A stretch of DNA of 64,000 nt from Bacteroidota bacterium (GCA_021779195.1 JAJYBB010000013.1:1-64000); one strand, 5' to 3'; numbered from the stretch's first letter, positions 35,085 to 46,100 are shown. Program-made: numbers and translations. Notes: generated from the letters alone by a model not told the origin.

Positions 35085-35828
35085 CTATAGACTTATGTGT
35101 TTTACATTTTCGGTCGCAATTGTACTTAACCCGTTCATGCGTAGGAAAATCTGAGCAGTGGCTAATACATCTTTTTGACAATAAACGGCAATTCGCTTCA
35201 GATTTTTTTCACGGTAATAAACATCTGCAACTTGACTGCCATCAATATCATCTTTTGGAGTCGGAATACCAAAAACGGCAGTTAATAATTTCAAGGAAGT
35301 ATAATTTTTATAATCACCAAATTTCCACAATTCGAGTGTATCAATAAATGGACTTTCCCAGGTTTTTTTTCGTGAAAGATGCAATATCGGTGAAAGTTCC
35401 AGTCCGTTTATCAACATACGCCGGCAAATGTAGGGAATGTCAAATTCCTTGATATTATGTCCGCAGAATGTGTTATTGTTTGTATTGAAGAACTTGATGA
35501 TCAAATTATTAAATTCAGTCAGAATTTTTTTTTCATCATGATCGGCAAACGATTTTGTACGAAAACACATTTCTTTTTCCTTGAAATGAATAAACCCAAC
35601 CGAAATACAAACAATTTTTCCAAATTCGGAATAAATTCCCGCACTTTGGTTAAATGCCACATTGGCAGTGGTTTGTTCATCATATTTTTCGGGCATGCGT
35701 TTTTGTATTAATCTGAATTTCTCTTCCCATAAATGAGCTAATTCAGCAGGCAATTTATCAAAATCGGCAACTTGCGGTACCGTTTCGATGTCTAAAAACA
35801 TGATTTTTGTTAAATCGGTTTCTTGCAT
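35085..35828 (-). CDS. PolB-like predicted 3'-5' exonuclease
   Basis: 247 residues. A DEDD-type exonuclease fold with Exo I in FLDIETVP (residues 11-18), Exo II in CGHNIKEFDIPY, and Exo III in YCQKDVLAT. This matches the family of predicted 3'-5' exonucleases related to the PolB proofreading domain (PF10108 type). It is stand-alone, without a polymerase domain. A role in DNA or RNA end trimming is inferred. It sits 62 bp before the MltF-like gene and 67 bp after udk. Confidence 0.85.
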   Translation of the reverse strand: MQETDLTKIMFLDIETVPQVADFDKLPAELAHLWEEKFRLIQKRMPEKYDEQTTANVAFNQSAGIYSEFGKIVCISVGFIHFKEKEMCFRTKSFADHDEKKILTEFNNLIIKFFNTNNNTFCGHNIKEFDIPYICRRMLINGLELSPILHLSRKKTWESPFIDTLELWKFGDYKNYTSLKLLTAVFGIPTPKDDIDGSQVADVYYREKNLKRIAVYCQKDVLATAQIFLRMNGLSTIATENVKHISL

Positions 35829-35895
35829 TGTAATATAAACATTAATTAATCAATGAATTGAATAGAATAACCACCTAATTTTAGATTGTCGTTTG

Positions 35896-36510
35896 TTATT
35901 CACTCTTTAATTTATTCTCGATATATTTAGTTAATATATCGATGGCAATATGGTTGTTTCCACCTTGAGGAATAATCAGATCGGCAAATCGTTTTGAGGG
36001 TTCGATAAATTGCAAATGCATGGGTTTTACTGTGCATTCATATCGTTCCATCACTTTATTTACCGACCGTCCACGTTCAATAATATCGCGGTTTATTACT
36101 CTGATCAATCGATCGTCAGCGTCGGCATCTACGAAAACTTTCAAATTCATCAATTCCCTCAGCAGGGGATTTGTAAGTACCAAAATGCCTTCGATAATAA
36201 TCACGCGGTATGGATGAATAGGAATAGTTTCGGCTGAACGGGTGCAACTTAGATATGAATAGATGGGTTGCTGTATCGTAATTCCTCTTTTTAAATCATT
36301 CAGATGTTTCACGAGTAATTCAAATTCTATTGAATCAGGATGATCAAAATTGATTTCAAGTCGTTCTTCGAGCGGTAAATGACTGTTGTCGCGGTAATAC
36401 GAATCCTGAGGAAGAACAACAACTTCACCTTCAGGAAGTCGTTCCATTATTTTTTTGACTACGGTAGTTTTACCCGAACCCGTGCCTCCTGCTATCCCTA
36501 TTATTAACAT
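35896..36510 (-). CDS. udk: Uridine kinase
   Basis: Phosphorylates uridine and cytidine in pyrimidine salvage. 204 residues, normal length. Walker A is GGTGSGKTT (residues 8-16); YYRDNSHLPLEER, NFDHPDSIEF and IIIEGILVL are the nucleoside-binding and Walker B-like motifs; RLIRVINRDIIERGR follows. It appears to be the first gene of the leftward operon with the exonuclease, mltF and serB. Confidence 0.95.
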   Translation of the reverse strand: MLIIGIAGGTGSGKTTVVKKIMERLPEGEVVVLPQDSYYRDNSHLPLEERLEINFDHPDSIEFELLVKHLNDLKRGITIQQPIYSYLSCTRSAETIPIHPYRVIIIEGILVLTNPLLRELMNLKVFVDADADDRLIRVINRDIIERGRSVNKVMERYECTVKPMHLQFIEPSKRFADLIIPQGGNNHIAIDILTKYIENKLKSE

Positions 36511-36825
36511 ATCATGGTTCCTTTGTTCTTTCAGAGCACTAAAATAAGAATTTATTTTTTTGTTTTGAATATGTTTTGCATAATTTTTAAAAGTGAAATG
36601 GCGACTATCGATTTAAAGTGCATTTAATGAGATAGATGTGATTTTAATTTATGTATATTTAATTTATTGTTTAACTATTTCTCTCGAAAGAAATTACTCG
36701 AGTATTTTTTTTAAATTTTAATTTCTTAAATTAATATTTGCTGCTTCTGAAATATAGTATTGGGTATTCCAGTTTATTTTCTCAATTTAGAGGGATGACT
36801 TTCGTGGCTTTATCTAAAAATATAT
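36511..36825. other. Divergent intergenic region between udk and the GH20 gene
   Basis: About 315 bp, AT-rich, holding the udk promoter on the minus strand (a weak TATTTTAG near 36540) and the GH20 promoter at its right end. I see no gene, hairpin or repeat. Confidence 0.4.
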
Positions 36826-36833
36826 TATTTTTG
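36826..36833 (+). promoter_or_regulatory. -7 promoter element for GH20 gene
   Basis: The plus strand reads TATTTTTG, 28 bp before the ATG at 36862. Confidence 0.55.
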
Positions 36834-36861
36834 TGAATTGAAAATCAAAGACTAACCAAAA

Positions 36862-38706
36862 ATGATCGGCATGAATTCCAACATAATGAAGATTTTTATA
36901 TTATTAAGTTTTTTTTCTGGGGTATTTATGATTCAAGCGGCTAAATATCAAATAATTCCAATCCCTCAGAAGTTAATTCCCAAAAATGGAAGTTTTAAAT
37001 TCAATTCTAAAACGGTGGTTCTATGCGATTTTAATTGTCCTGAAGAAGTCAGGCTGGCTCATCAGTTTGTGTCTCAGATTCAATTGGTTTCGGGTCTGAA
37101 TATTCCTGTTTTACGCAATCAGCAGAATCTAAATGCACGAGCCATTATTTTTAAATTGACAACCGACAGTGGAGCTGAATCTTATCGGTTGAAAGTAACA
37201 CCCAACTTCATTCAAATCAATGCTGGCGCTGCAGCGGGAATCTTTTATGCCATGCAAACTTTATATCAATTAATGCCTGTTGAAATTTACGGAAACAAGT
37301 TAGCGCATAAAGTGAAGTGGCAAGTTCCCTGCGTTGAAATTGTTGATGCTCCGCGTTTTGCCTATCGTGGTTTACACTTAGATGTGAGTCGTCATTTTTT
37401 TTCTATAAATTTTATTAAGAAATATCTTGATGCCATGGCGATTCACAAACTGAACACATTTCACTGGCATTTAACGGATGATCAGGGATGGCGTATCGAA
37501 ATAAAAAAATATCCGAAACTAACACAAGTGGGTTCAATTCGTGCTCAAACCCTTGAAGGTTACTATTTTTCAAATCCACAAAAATTCGATGGAAAACCTT
37601 ATGGCGGTTTTTATACACAAGATGAAGCCCGTGAAATTGTGGCATATGCAGCGCAGCGATTTATTACCGTGATACCCGAAATTGAAATGCCGGGTCATTC
37701 AGAGGCTGCGTTAGCATCTTATCCGTTTTTGTCGTGCAATAACGATACAACGATTCGTGTGGCTACAAATTGGGGAATTTTTAAAGATGTTTTTTGTCCC
37801 CGCGATACAACTTTTCGATTCTTAGAAAATGTTTTGACCGAAATTATGGATATTTTTCCGAGTAAATTTATTCATATCGGTGGCGATGAATGTCCCAAAG
37901 ATCGCTGGAAAAGTTGTTCCGATTGTCAACAACTTATTCAAAAGCTTGATTTAAAAGACGAAAATGGATTGCAGAGTTATTTTATTCATCGTATCGAAAA
38001 TTTTTTGAATGCACATGGTCGTTCAATTATTGGTTGGGACGAAATTTTAGATGGAGGATTGGCTCCGAATGCCACGGTCATGTCATGGCGGGGCACTGCC
38101 GGTGGAGTTGAAGCAGCTAATGCCGGTCATAACGTGATTATGACTCCAGTTACAAGCTGTTATTTCGATCATTATCAGGGTGATCCATCTACTGAGCCGT
38201 TGGCAATCGGTGGTTTTTTACCCATTAGTCAGGTGTATGCTTATGAGCCTATTGCACCTGAACTTGCAGCTAACGATAAAAAATATGTTCTTGGTTCTCA
38301 GGCAAATGTTTGGACAGAATACATGCCAAACAGCCGCCAGGTGGAATATATGGTTTTCCCGCGGTTGGCTGCCTTATCAGAAGTATTATGGAGCGGAAAA
38401 AATCAACGTAACTGGAATGATTTCCGAGGTAGATTATTAACTCAGTTCGAAAGATATAAACAATTGGATATAAATTATTCAAAAGCATTTTTTAATGTCA
38501 GTTTTCAATCACAACTTACTACCGATCATCAAACACAGGTATTTTTATCATGCGACGATCCGATTGCAGAGATCTATTATTGGATTTCAGGGAAAAAATT
38601 TAGATATACACATCCTATAATAGTTGATAAAAATATGATAATCAATGCTCAAGCATTCGAAAAAAAAATTCCGGTAGGAAAACTACTTTCAAAAACATTC
38701 CATTAA
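36862..38706 (+). CDS. GH20 beta-N-acetylhexosaminidase
   Basis: 614 residues. Signal peptide (start may be 36862, 36871 or 36886), an N-terminal GH20b domain (about 30-160: QIIPIPQKLIPKNG), then the GH20 barrel (about 165-520). Catalytic Asp342-Glu343 sit in HIGGDECPKDRW; YRGLHLDVSRHF, FHWHLTDDQGWRIEI and GWDEILDGG are further family motifs. A small C-terminal beta domain (about 540-614) follows. It removes terminal GlcNAc or GalNAc from glycans, chitin oligomers or peptidoglycan-derived sugars. There is no T9SS tail or lipobox, so periplasmic location is likely. It stands alone, not in a polysaccharide utilisation locus. Confidence 0.94.
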   Translation: MIGMNSNIMKIFILLSFFSGVFMIQAAKYQIIPIPQKLIPKNGSFKFNSKTVVLCDFNCPEEVRLAHQFVSQIQLVSGLNIPVLRNQQNLNARAIIFKLTTDSGAESYRLKVTPNFIQINAGAAAGIFYAMQTLYQLMPVEIYGNKLAHKVKWQVPCVEIVDAPRFAYRGLHLDVSRHFFSINFIKKYLDAMAIHKLNTFHWHLTDDQGWRIEIKKYPKLTQVGSIRAQTLEGYYFSNPQKFDGKPYGGFYTQDEAREIVAYAAQRFITVIPEIEMPGHSEAALASYPFLSCNNDTTIRVATNWGIFKDVFCPRDTTFRFLENVLTEIMDIFPSKFIHIGGDECPKDRWKSCSDCQQLIQKLDLKDENGLQSYFIHRIENFLNAHGRSIIGWDEILDGGLAPNATVMSWRGTAGGVEAANAGHNVIMTPVTSCYFDHYQGDPSTEPLAIGGFLPISQVYAYEPIAPELAANDKKYVLGSQANVWTEYMPNSRQVEYMVFPRLAALSEVLWSGKNQRNWNDFRGRLLTQFERYKQLDINYSKAFFNVSFQSQLTTDHQTQVFLSCDDPIAEIYYWISGKKFRYTHPIIVDKNMIINAQAFEKKIPVGKLLSKTFH

Positions 38707-38848
38707 ATTAATGAGTCGTCAGTTTTATTTTAGTTAAAAGATAAATTAGTGTTTTATTATCAGTAACATATCGAAGTTTGAGTATATGCAGAAAATGAGA
38801 TTTATTCAACTCTGAGAAAACATGATATCGCACTATAATTATAAAAGG

Positions 38849-38932
38849 TTCATTTTGATAGTGCTAAATAAAAGATTTTGAATAGAAAATCATTGGTTTT
38901 CAATTAAAACTGATATTTCAGAGTGGATTCAT
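38849..38932. repeat. Dispersed intergenic repeat, copy 2
   Basis: TTCATTTTGATAGTG through AAACTGATATTTCAG to GAGTGGATTCAT resembles the intergenic segment at about 32298-32371. It lies between the converging GH20 and comM genes, in a 248-bp gap with no other feature. Confidence 0.45.
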
Positions 38933-38954
38933 GTATTATAAATTTAATACTTTT

Positions 38955-40493
38955 TTATCCTGCCCAACCTTCTCTGTCTAAATTGCGGTAATTAATCGAT
39001 TCAGCGATGTGATTCGACTGGATATTTTCAGCATCATCCAAATCAGCTATTGTGCGAGCTACTTTTATAATTCGGTCGTAGGCACGTGCGGATAAATTTA
39101 GGCGTTGCATGGCATTTTTAAGTAACTCTGAACTGGCTTTGTCTAATTGTGCAAAAGTCCGCATTTGTTTCGATGACATTTGCGCATTACAGTAAACTCC
39201 ATCAATATCTTTAAAACGTTGTTCCTGAATTTGTCGTGCATTAATTACTCGTTGGCGAACTTTTTCACTGCTTTCAGCATCTTTAAGTTCCGAAAGTTTC
39301 TCAAAAGGCACAGGAATAATTTCGATGTGAATATCAATTCGATCGAGCAATGGACCTGAAATACGATTCAAATATTTTTGTACTACTCCCGGTCCGCATA
39401 CACATTCTCTGTCGGGATGATTATAGTAACCGCAAGGGCAAGGATTCATGGCTGCTACCAGCATGAAACTGGCTGGATATTCGACAGCGAATTTTGCACG
39501 TGAAATACAAATTTTGCGATCTTCAAGGGGCTGACGCATTACTTCGAGAACCGTTCGTTTAAATTCGGGTAGTTCATCTAAAAAAAGTACACCGTTGTGT
39601 GCCAATGAAATTTCACCGGGTTGTGGAAATGTGCCGCCACCTACTAACGCTACATCTGAAATTGTGTGATGAGGGCTTCGAAACGGGCGTTGAGCAATCA
39701 AAGACGTATTGCTATCAATATTTCCGGCTACCGAATGGATTTTGGTCGTTTCCAAAGCCTCTTGTAAAGAGAGTGGTGGCAATATCGAAGGAATGCGCTT
39801 GGCTAACATTGATTTGCCTGCTCCAGGAGGGCCTACCATGACGATATTATGACCCCCCGCTGCTGCAACTTCCAATGCTCGTTTTACATTTTCTTGCCCT
39901 TTTACGTCAGAAAAGTCAATATCATTCTGGCTAAGATTACTAAAAAATTCTTCACGGGTATTTACTATTGTTGGTTCAATTTTATTCTTTCCATTCAAAA
40001 AATCAATCACTTCAGTTAAATTTTCAACACCGTAAATTTTCAAATTGTTCACTACGGCAGCTTCGCGGGCATTCTGCTTTGGTAGTATGAATCCCTTGAA
40101 TCCTTCTTCTCTTGCTTTGATGGCAATGGGCAAAACTCCTTTTATTGGTTGCAATCCACCATCGAGCGAAAGTTCACCCATAATAACATATCGGTCTAAT
40201 TCTTCGTTTTGAATTTGATTGGATGCTGCTAAAATACCAACAGCCAGTGATAAATCATAGGCAGAACCTTCCTTGCGAATATCTGCCGGAGCCATATTGA
40301 TGATAATTTGGTATTTGGGCATTTTCATCCCATTATAACCCAGAGCTGAAGCAATTCGTTCGTGACTTTCTTTTACAGCGCTATCGGGTAAACCTACCAA
40401 AAAAAATTTTATTCCCTGGCCTAAATTTACTTCTATGGTCACAATGGTGGCATTGATACCCTGAACTGCAGCTCCGTAGGTTTTAACTAACAT
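38955..40493 (-). CDS. comM: YifB/ComM family Mg-chelatase-like AAA+ ATPase
   Basis: 512 residues. An N-terminal Lon-protease-like ChlI domain (about 1-180), an AAA+ core with Walker A GPPGAGKSML near residue 221 and Walker B VLFLDELPEF, a cysteine cluster (NPCPCGYYNHPDRECVCGP) and the C-terminal Mg-chelatase helical domain. ComM is a hexameric helicase that aids branch migration during natural transformation; in species that do not transform the role is unclear. The length is standard. No other competence gene is adjacent. Confidence 0.94.
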   Translation of the reverse strand: MLVKTYGAAVQGINATIVTIEVNLGQGIKFFLVGLPDSAVKESHERIASALGYNGMKMPKYQIIINMAPADIRKEGSAYDLSLAVGILAASNQIQNEELDRYVIMGELSLDGGLQPIKGVLPIAIKAREEGFKGFILPKQNAREAAVVNNLKIYGVENLTEVIDFLNGKNKIEPTIVNTREEFFSNLSQNDIDFSDVKGQENVKRALEVAAAGGHNIVMVGPPGAGKSMLAKRIPSILPPLSLQEALETTKIHSVAGNIDSNTSLIAQRPFRSPHHTISDVALVGGGTFPQPGEISLAHNGVLFLDELPEFKRTVLEVMRQPLEDRKICISRAKFAVEYPASFMLVAAMNPCPCGYYNHPDRECVCGPGVVQKYLNRISGPLLDRIDIHIEIIPVPFEKLSELKDAESSEKVRQRVINARQIQEQRFKDIDGVYCNAQMSSKQMRTFAQLDKASSELLKNAMQRLNLSARAYDRIIKVARTIADLDDAENIQSNHIAESINYRNLDREGWAG

Positions 40494-40574
40494 CGTATTA
40501 AGGTTAAATTATTCGTATTCACATAAAGCAAACTCTTTGTTCTATTGAAATTATAACTGTCTTTTTAGTAGAGA

Positions 40575-41795
40575 TTAAAAACTATAACCAACTAAAAGTG
40601 ATAGTGGAATTTTTACAGCATCATTATGTGGAAACGTGTTACCGTTTGAATAATGTCCAATCTTTAATTCAGCATTAAAATTCCGATTTGCACCAAAAAA
40701 AGCTCCAGCGCCCATCGTATCCTGAAATGTAAAATGATCACCTGTATTATTGCCATCAATTATAATTTTTGATATGTACGTTGGACCGGCTACAGAATAA
40801 TAAAAATAGGCATCAAGCGGTTTGCTATGCAAAAAGTTCAACCGAAAAACGGGAAATACTGAAAGCGTGAAAAAAGTTTCCTTATTCGGATTATCCAAGC
40901 CCGGACCAGGTCCTTTTGTTTGCCAATAGGAAGCATTAATACCCCAATCTAATGCAAATATTTTTGCTCCATGAAAAATATTGCGTTGATAATTAATTGA
41001 AATACCTTGTTTTACTTCTGCATCGCCTCCCCAAAAAAGATAAGCAGATGTAATGGCATTGTTTATCCCATAACCGGCTAAATTACTGGTGTACCCAATC
41101 TGCAGCCATTGCTTAGGATAAATAAATCCCGTTTGAGCCGTTTTTTGAAGTTGCTTTTCATTAAAAGTGCCAAATTTATATACAAATCCGGCTCCGATAT
41201 AAGTTGTTGAAGGTTGTTTATAAGTAATGTTAGCCGGCGAATAATCCGAACAAAGTTGTAAATCCCAATGGTTATTCACTTTATATTTAAGCCCTGCGCC
41301 CCATAAAAAGGTTCCATACTGAGCATTTAGCACAACTGGTACTCCGTATGGATCGGAGAAACCATGACGTGTTATCAATCCTAATCCGGCTTCGCCGTAA
41401 ACTGACCATCGTTTTCCCAATGGCAAAGTAGGTTTTAAGGTTAAACCACCCACATTCATCCATACTGTACGTTCGTGTACCCTGCTTTCAGTACCGGAAT
41501 AACGGTATCTGACCCAGGATACAGGTCGCATATACGATAATTGTGCCGATAAATATTTATTGAATTCATATCCAAACAAAACCAAACGAACTGCTGGATG
41601 AGGAACTTGAACGGAGACAAGTGAGAATCCGGGTTCTAAACTTGAAGCTTGAAAAGGAAAATCAACCGAACCGATATTTACTTCAAAATAAGCCTTTTGA
41701 AGAAGAGAAGGAATTTGTGCCCGTTGATCTTGAGAGAAAATTTGTCCTGATTCAACGAAGAGTACAAACAGTAAAATTGACAACCTGAAATTCAT
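40575..41795 (-). CDS. Acyloxyacyl hydrolase (PagL-like) with extra N-terminal beta-barrel region
   Basis: 406 residues, signal peptide ending IFSQ. The C-terminal half (about 215-406) matches the PagL/acyloxyacyl hydrolase barrel; His381 and Ser383 in HYSNGN are the likely catalytic pair for removing an acyl chain from lipid A. The usual third acidic residue 14 positions after the His is not evident (a Lys stands there), so activity is uncertain. The N-terminal half (about 20-210: PHPAVRLVLFGYEFNKYLSAQLSYMRP...) looks like a second outer-membrane barrel, making the protein about twice the usual length. The ATG at 41795 is used; a TTG at 41816 overlaps the -7 element. Confidence 0.78.
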   Translation of the reverse strand: MNFRLSILLFVLFVESGQIFSQDQRAQIPSLLQKAYFEVNIGSVDFPFQASSLEPGFSLVSVQVPHPAVRLVLFGYEFNKYLSAQLSYMRPVSWVRYRYSGTESRVHERTVWMNVGGLTLKPTLPLGKRWSVYGEAGLGLITRHGFSDPYGVPVVLNAQYGTFLWGAGLKYKVNNHWDLQLCSDYSPANITYKQPSTTYIGAGFVYKFGTFNEKQLQKTAQTGFIYPKQWLQIGYTSNLAGYGINNAITSAYLFWGGDAEVKQGISINYQRNIFHGAKIFALDWGINASYWQTKGPGPGLDNPNKETFFTLSVFPVFRLNFLHSKPLDAYFYYSVAGPTYISKIIIDGNNTGDHFTFQDTMGAGAFFGANRNFNAELKIGHYSNGNTFPHNDAVKIPLSLLVGYSF

Positions 41796-41813
41796 GAGTT
41801 CTACTAAAAAGTT

Positions 41814-41821
41814 CAAAAATA
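41814..41821 (-). promoter_or_regulatory. -7 promoter element for PagL-like gene
   Basis: The minus strand reads TATTTTTG, 19 bp upstream of the ATG at 41795. Confidence 0.5.
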
Positions 41822-42264
41822 AAATAACAAACTACTCCAAGAAATGAGCAATATCTGCAAAAATAGTTAATCTTTTTGTTTGCTGAAACAATATTAAAAG
41901 AAAAGATGAATTTCGATTCTTTTAATTCAAAAACTAACGGCTTAAATGCTTTTAAATTGTAGGTAGCTTATAAAAATCAACATTCAAAAAGAAAGAAGAA
42001 TACTGTGAACAAGAACGTGTTGGATTGTAAATTCAACTTATTTATAATTTTACATTACCAAATCAAAGGCGATTTTTTTATAAATGGGATGCTAATTGAC
42101 ATTTGTTCAATTTATTCTGTAAGTCAGGATGAACTTGGTTTATAATGATATTCAATTGTAATCGTCATTAAATCTGAAAGGGACTTGAAGTATTAACTGA
42201 CAAAGTACGTTTTTAGAAAAAATATAGTAATATTATAATTTTTAAAATATTAATAACCAAAGAT
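41822..42264. other. Intergenic spacer without a gene
   Basis: About 440 bp, AT-rich, between the PagL-like promoter and the stop of the TauE/SafE gene. No open frame, strong hairpin or repeat is evident. A small RNA cannot be excluded by eye. Confidence 0.4.
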
Positions 42265-43038
42265 TTAAATGTATTTGTAAACCATATAAACTGCCACAGT
42301 CAGTAAAAACACTGCATAAATCTTTTTGAAAAGAGCAGAAGGCAATCTGACACCTAATTTAGAGCCGAAAAATGCTCCGGCAAGTATTCCAAGTGCAATA
42401 AATGAGGCATTTAACAAATTCAAATGTCCATTATTGGCATAAATAATTACACTGGGTAATCCTACAGGTAATTGTAAGGCTGCAAGTGAGGTAGCTGCTG
42501 CAGCCTTGGCATCATAATGAAAAATTCCAATTAGTACTGGAACAATAATTATACCTCCACCTTTACCGAAAAGTCCAGCAAAAACACCCGCAGCAATCCC
42601 TACCACAACAAAAACCCATATTGAATGCTGTACATATGGAGTCGTGCTTACTTTTTTATTTTTTTTCTTTTTAAAATAAGATGGAATATCGAAATAGCTG
42701 ACAGCGATATATATAAGAATGGCAGCATATAGTTTTGATAGCAAACTTTCGCTGATGTGTACTGCGATTTCTCCTCCGCCAAACGATCCGATGAATAACC
42801 CAAGCGCAATCCATAAGGATTCCTTGACATTGATTAAACCTGCTTTATAATATGACCAAACACCCAAAACACCAACCGGCAAAAGCATGGCAGCTAATGA
42901 GGTTGCATTGGCATTAAGGATGTCTAATCCAAATAAAACCACTAAGGATGGCACTAAAACAATACCACCTCCAATGCCGAACAATCCTGATAAAATACCA
43001 GCTGCTATGCCCAAAATAAGAAAACCAACTTGTTCCAT
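42265..43038 (-). CDS. TauE/SafE family sulfite/organosulfur exporter-type permease
   Basis: 257 residues, about eight membrane helices in two homologous halves, each opening with a glycine-rich GLFGIGGG / GLFGKGGG motif (about residues 19-26 and 154-161), which is the TauE/SafE signature. Members move sulfite, sulfoacetate or other small anions across the inner membrane; the substrate here cannot be told. It has its own promoter and stands alone. Confidence 0.88.
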   Translation of the reverse strand: MEQVGFLILGIAAGILSGLFGIGGGIVLVPSLVVLFGLDILNANATSLAAMLLPVGVLGVWSYYKAGLINVKESLWIALGLFIGSFGGGEIAVHISESLLSKLYAAILIYIAVSYFDIPSYFKKKKNKKVSTTPYVQHSIWVFVVVGIAAGVFAGLFGKGGGIIIVPVLIGIFHYDAKAAAATSLAALQLPVGLPSVIIYANNGHLNLLNASFIALGILAGAFFGSKLGVRLPSALFKKIYAVFLLTVAVYMVYKYI

Positions 43039-43090
43039 AATAAATTTTTAATTCATTAAAAGAAATACTTTTGATGAATGATTACGGGTG

Positions 43091-43098
43091 CAAAGATA
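43091..43098 (-). promoter_or_regulatory. -7 promoter element for TauE/SafE gene
   Basis: The minus strand reads TATCTTTG followed by CA, 53 bp before the start codon, in the gap after the stop of the macroglobulin gene. Confidence 0.55.
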
Positions 43099-43131
43099 AT
43101 TAATTTTAATCCAATTTTCCCGATTTTGGTA

Positions 43132-46100
43132 TTACATTGGTATTACACTAATCTGTTTTCCACCCGTATGACTCACAAATTCAGGAGCATACAGGCATTG
43201 AATTGTTGCAATACCATCGTTGAAAATGCCACTGGTATTCACCCATAGTTCATATTCGAAGATATAAGTTCCTTTGGGCAATAGATTGAAAAAATATTGT
43301 GTAGAAGTATCTTTTGTTGTTTGATAATAGTATACACCATCATTCCATGTACATCCAGACCGTTGACTGACAGGCTCGAAACATGCCGCTCTTGTATCTT
43401 TTAATGCTACAAATTCAAGATTTCTGTCGGTTGATATTACCAAACGTGTTACAACTTTGTCTCCTTTTTTAAGTTGTGTTTGTTCAATGGGCAACAATGA
43501 TTTCCCCTTTGAAGTGATTTTTTCTACAAAAAGTTTTTTTTGTATTTGTAAAATGCCGCTTTTGTTATCTATCTTATTGATATCCTGATAATACTGCCAA
43601 TAAAGTGCACCCCAACCGATTGAATTTGAATGTGGGTTTAAACGATCGGTTGAAACTGTAACTTTTCCAATTAAAGACTTGACTTGCTCAGCCGTAAATG
43701 TTTTCTTAAAATATCCTGTTCCGGCTTCGCTATCCGATGGGTTCACAACTATATTTCCAAGTTTGATTTTTACCGAACCAGTATTATTTAACCAATTATT
43801 TCCTTCCAAAAGCAATGCATAAATGGCATCAACCGTAGAAAGTGACGAATTCCAGCGTTGAGTTTGTTTTTGTTTGAGCAACCATATTTTCATTTCGTCA
43901 ATGATAGAAGATGGTTCTCCCATTTTTACAAAAGATTCAATTATAGAGGATTGAACTTCAATCGGATGTTCATTCCAAAAATATCCGGCAGTATTTTTTG
44001 CCCAATACATTCCCATTTCGTCTGATTTTAAAGCATTTTCTTTCAACGATTGAATAATTTCTTTTGCCAATTGAATTTTTCCATCTCGAAAAGCAATTTG
44101 GATAACCTGAGATTTACCGTATAGTGAAAACCCTGTCCAATATTTTTCAGCTTGTGCCAAAAAGAATTTTACGGCTGACTTTGATGTAACTGGAATCGTA
44201 ACTTCTTGATATTCAGAACGTACATGTAAATATAATAATTGTAGATTGTTAATGCATTTTTCGTGAATATAATTTGGATTATTTTTTTGTAACTCGGTAA
44301 AGTCATTCGAGATAGCCTTATCTACATAATTCAATGCCGATGACAGTGCTGAATGTTGATTGGAAAACGGATCTTTTTGGGTTATATTCTTTAACTGAGA
44401 CAGTTTGAGCAGAATTTCTAAGGTTAGATAACGACTTTGAGGCATTCCATCATACCACGAAAATCCACCATCCAAATTTTGTAATTTAAAGAGTTTTTCT
44501 AAATATTGATGGCTTTGATTATCTTGTACATTCGAATCAAATAAAATTGCAATTTGTTTTTTTTGCTCGGTTTCGTCTTGAGCCTCTCTTACCCAAGGAG
44601 TTTCATCGCTTAAAAAATTTTTTAAATTCAAATTTTTTGAAAGATTCGAACTTAAAGAATTGCTGTATTGATATTTCCATTGATTATATACAGCTGCAAT
44701 TTTTGGATTCGAATGAACAATAAAACCAGCCAGAGAATTTGAATAATATGCTGATAAATAATCAAATGCATTATTGTTAAGAGGAGTGGAAATAGATGGT
44801 AACGCTTGGACGGCATACCATGCAGGATTTGTCGAAAACTCTACAGTCATACTTTGAAGATCGTTTTTCGATGTGTTTTTTAAAATGTTTTCAATGTTAT
44901 ACGACTTGGTTTGATTGTTTCGCAAAGTCAAAGGCTGGCTTTCGGTAATAAGTATTTTAACAGGCAATACTGGTAAATATTTTTGCTCGCTATCGCTGAA
45001 ATTACCTGCATGGGCTTCAACTTTACAAGCTACCAGATCGAACGTTGAGAATTCAGTAATTGTCCATGATACCGATTCGGTTTGATTCGGTTTTAGAGCA
45101 ATTGTTTTAATCTGATTGTCTTTTAATTGAATAGAATTACCGTTAGTAGGATTAATCAAGGTGAATTTAATAGTTGCAAGTTGTTGTTTATCAGTTAAAT
45201 TTGTTACTTGTGCGGATAAATTTAATTGATCAGACTGATGAACGAAACGTGGCAAATTTAATTGCACCATCAATTCCTTTTGAGTAATGATCTGTGTTTC
45301 GGATTGTCCGAAAAATAAATCGGCTGTATGTGCCAACATCTTGAGATTCCAACGCGTCAAACTTTCAGGAACTGAAAACTTCAATTTAAGGTTTCCGATT
45401 GAATCGGTTTGCAATTGCGGATAAAAAAAAGCCGTTTCATTGAAATTGGTACGGGGCTCGAAGGTGGTATGAGTAGATGTTGTTGCTGAAGAATAAGAAG
45501 CCGTTAAATCTTGTTTATTATTCGTATTATCAGATTTTTCGATAGGTTTATCAATCGATTTTTTATTTACATCTAATAATTTATCAGGTGATGCTGTTCT
45601 TGCTAAACCGCGTATGAAAAAGGTTCCAGTGCCGAGATTTAAATTTAACCCAAACCAATTTATTCGAGGAACAACTAATTCGGGCACTGATTCAAATGTT
45701 CGATTCACAGAGGCATAATCGCTTGAATTTGTAAAATTATTTGAAATCCAGGCTGGGGCGGGCATTATTGAAGGTATAAAAACCGGATTGAAATTCCATT
45801 GAAGCGGACGTATGGCATCCAGTGATGCATCGTACATGTCGACTAATAATTCTGCATGTTCGTGATTGCGCATAATTTCAGGTACGGTTATGGTCCATTC
45901 GGCTGTTGAACCTGGCAAAATTTTGTTTCGGAAAACGCTCAAAGTAGGTGTAAGGCTTTTCTGGATTTGTTTGAGCTGAATTTGGATTTGTTTGTTAAAA
46001 TACATTTCGTTTTTAATGAAAGTAAATGAAACTGTTATGCCAGATCCGTATTTTTTTTTGAAGGGTATGTCGAATTTCTTGATCTCGTTGTTGAATTTAA

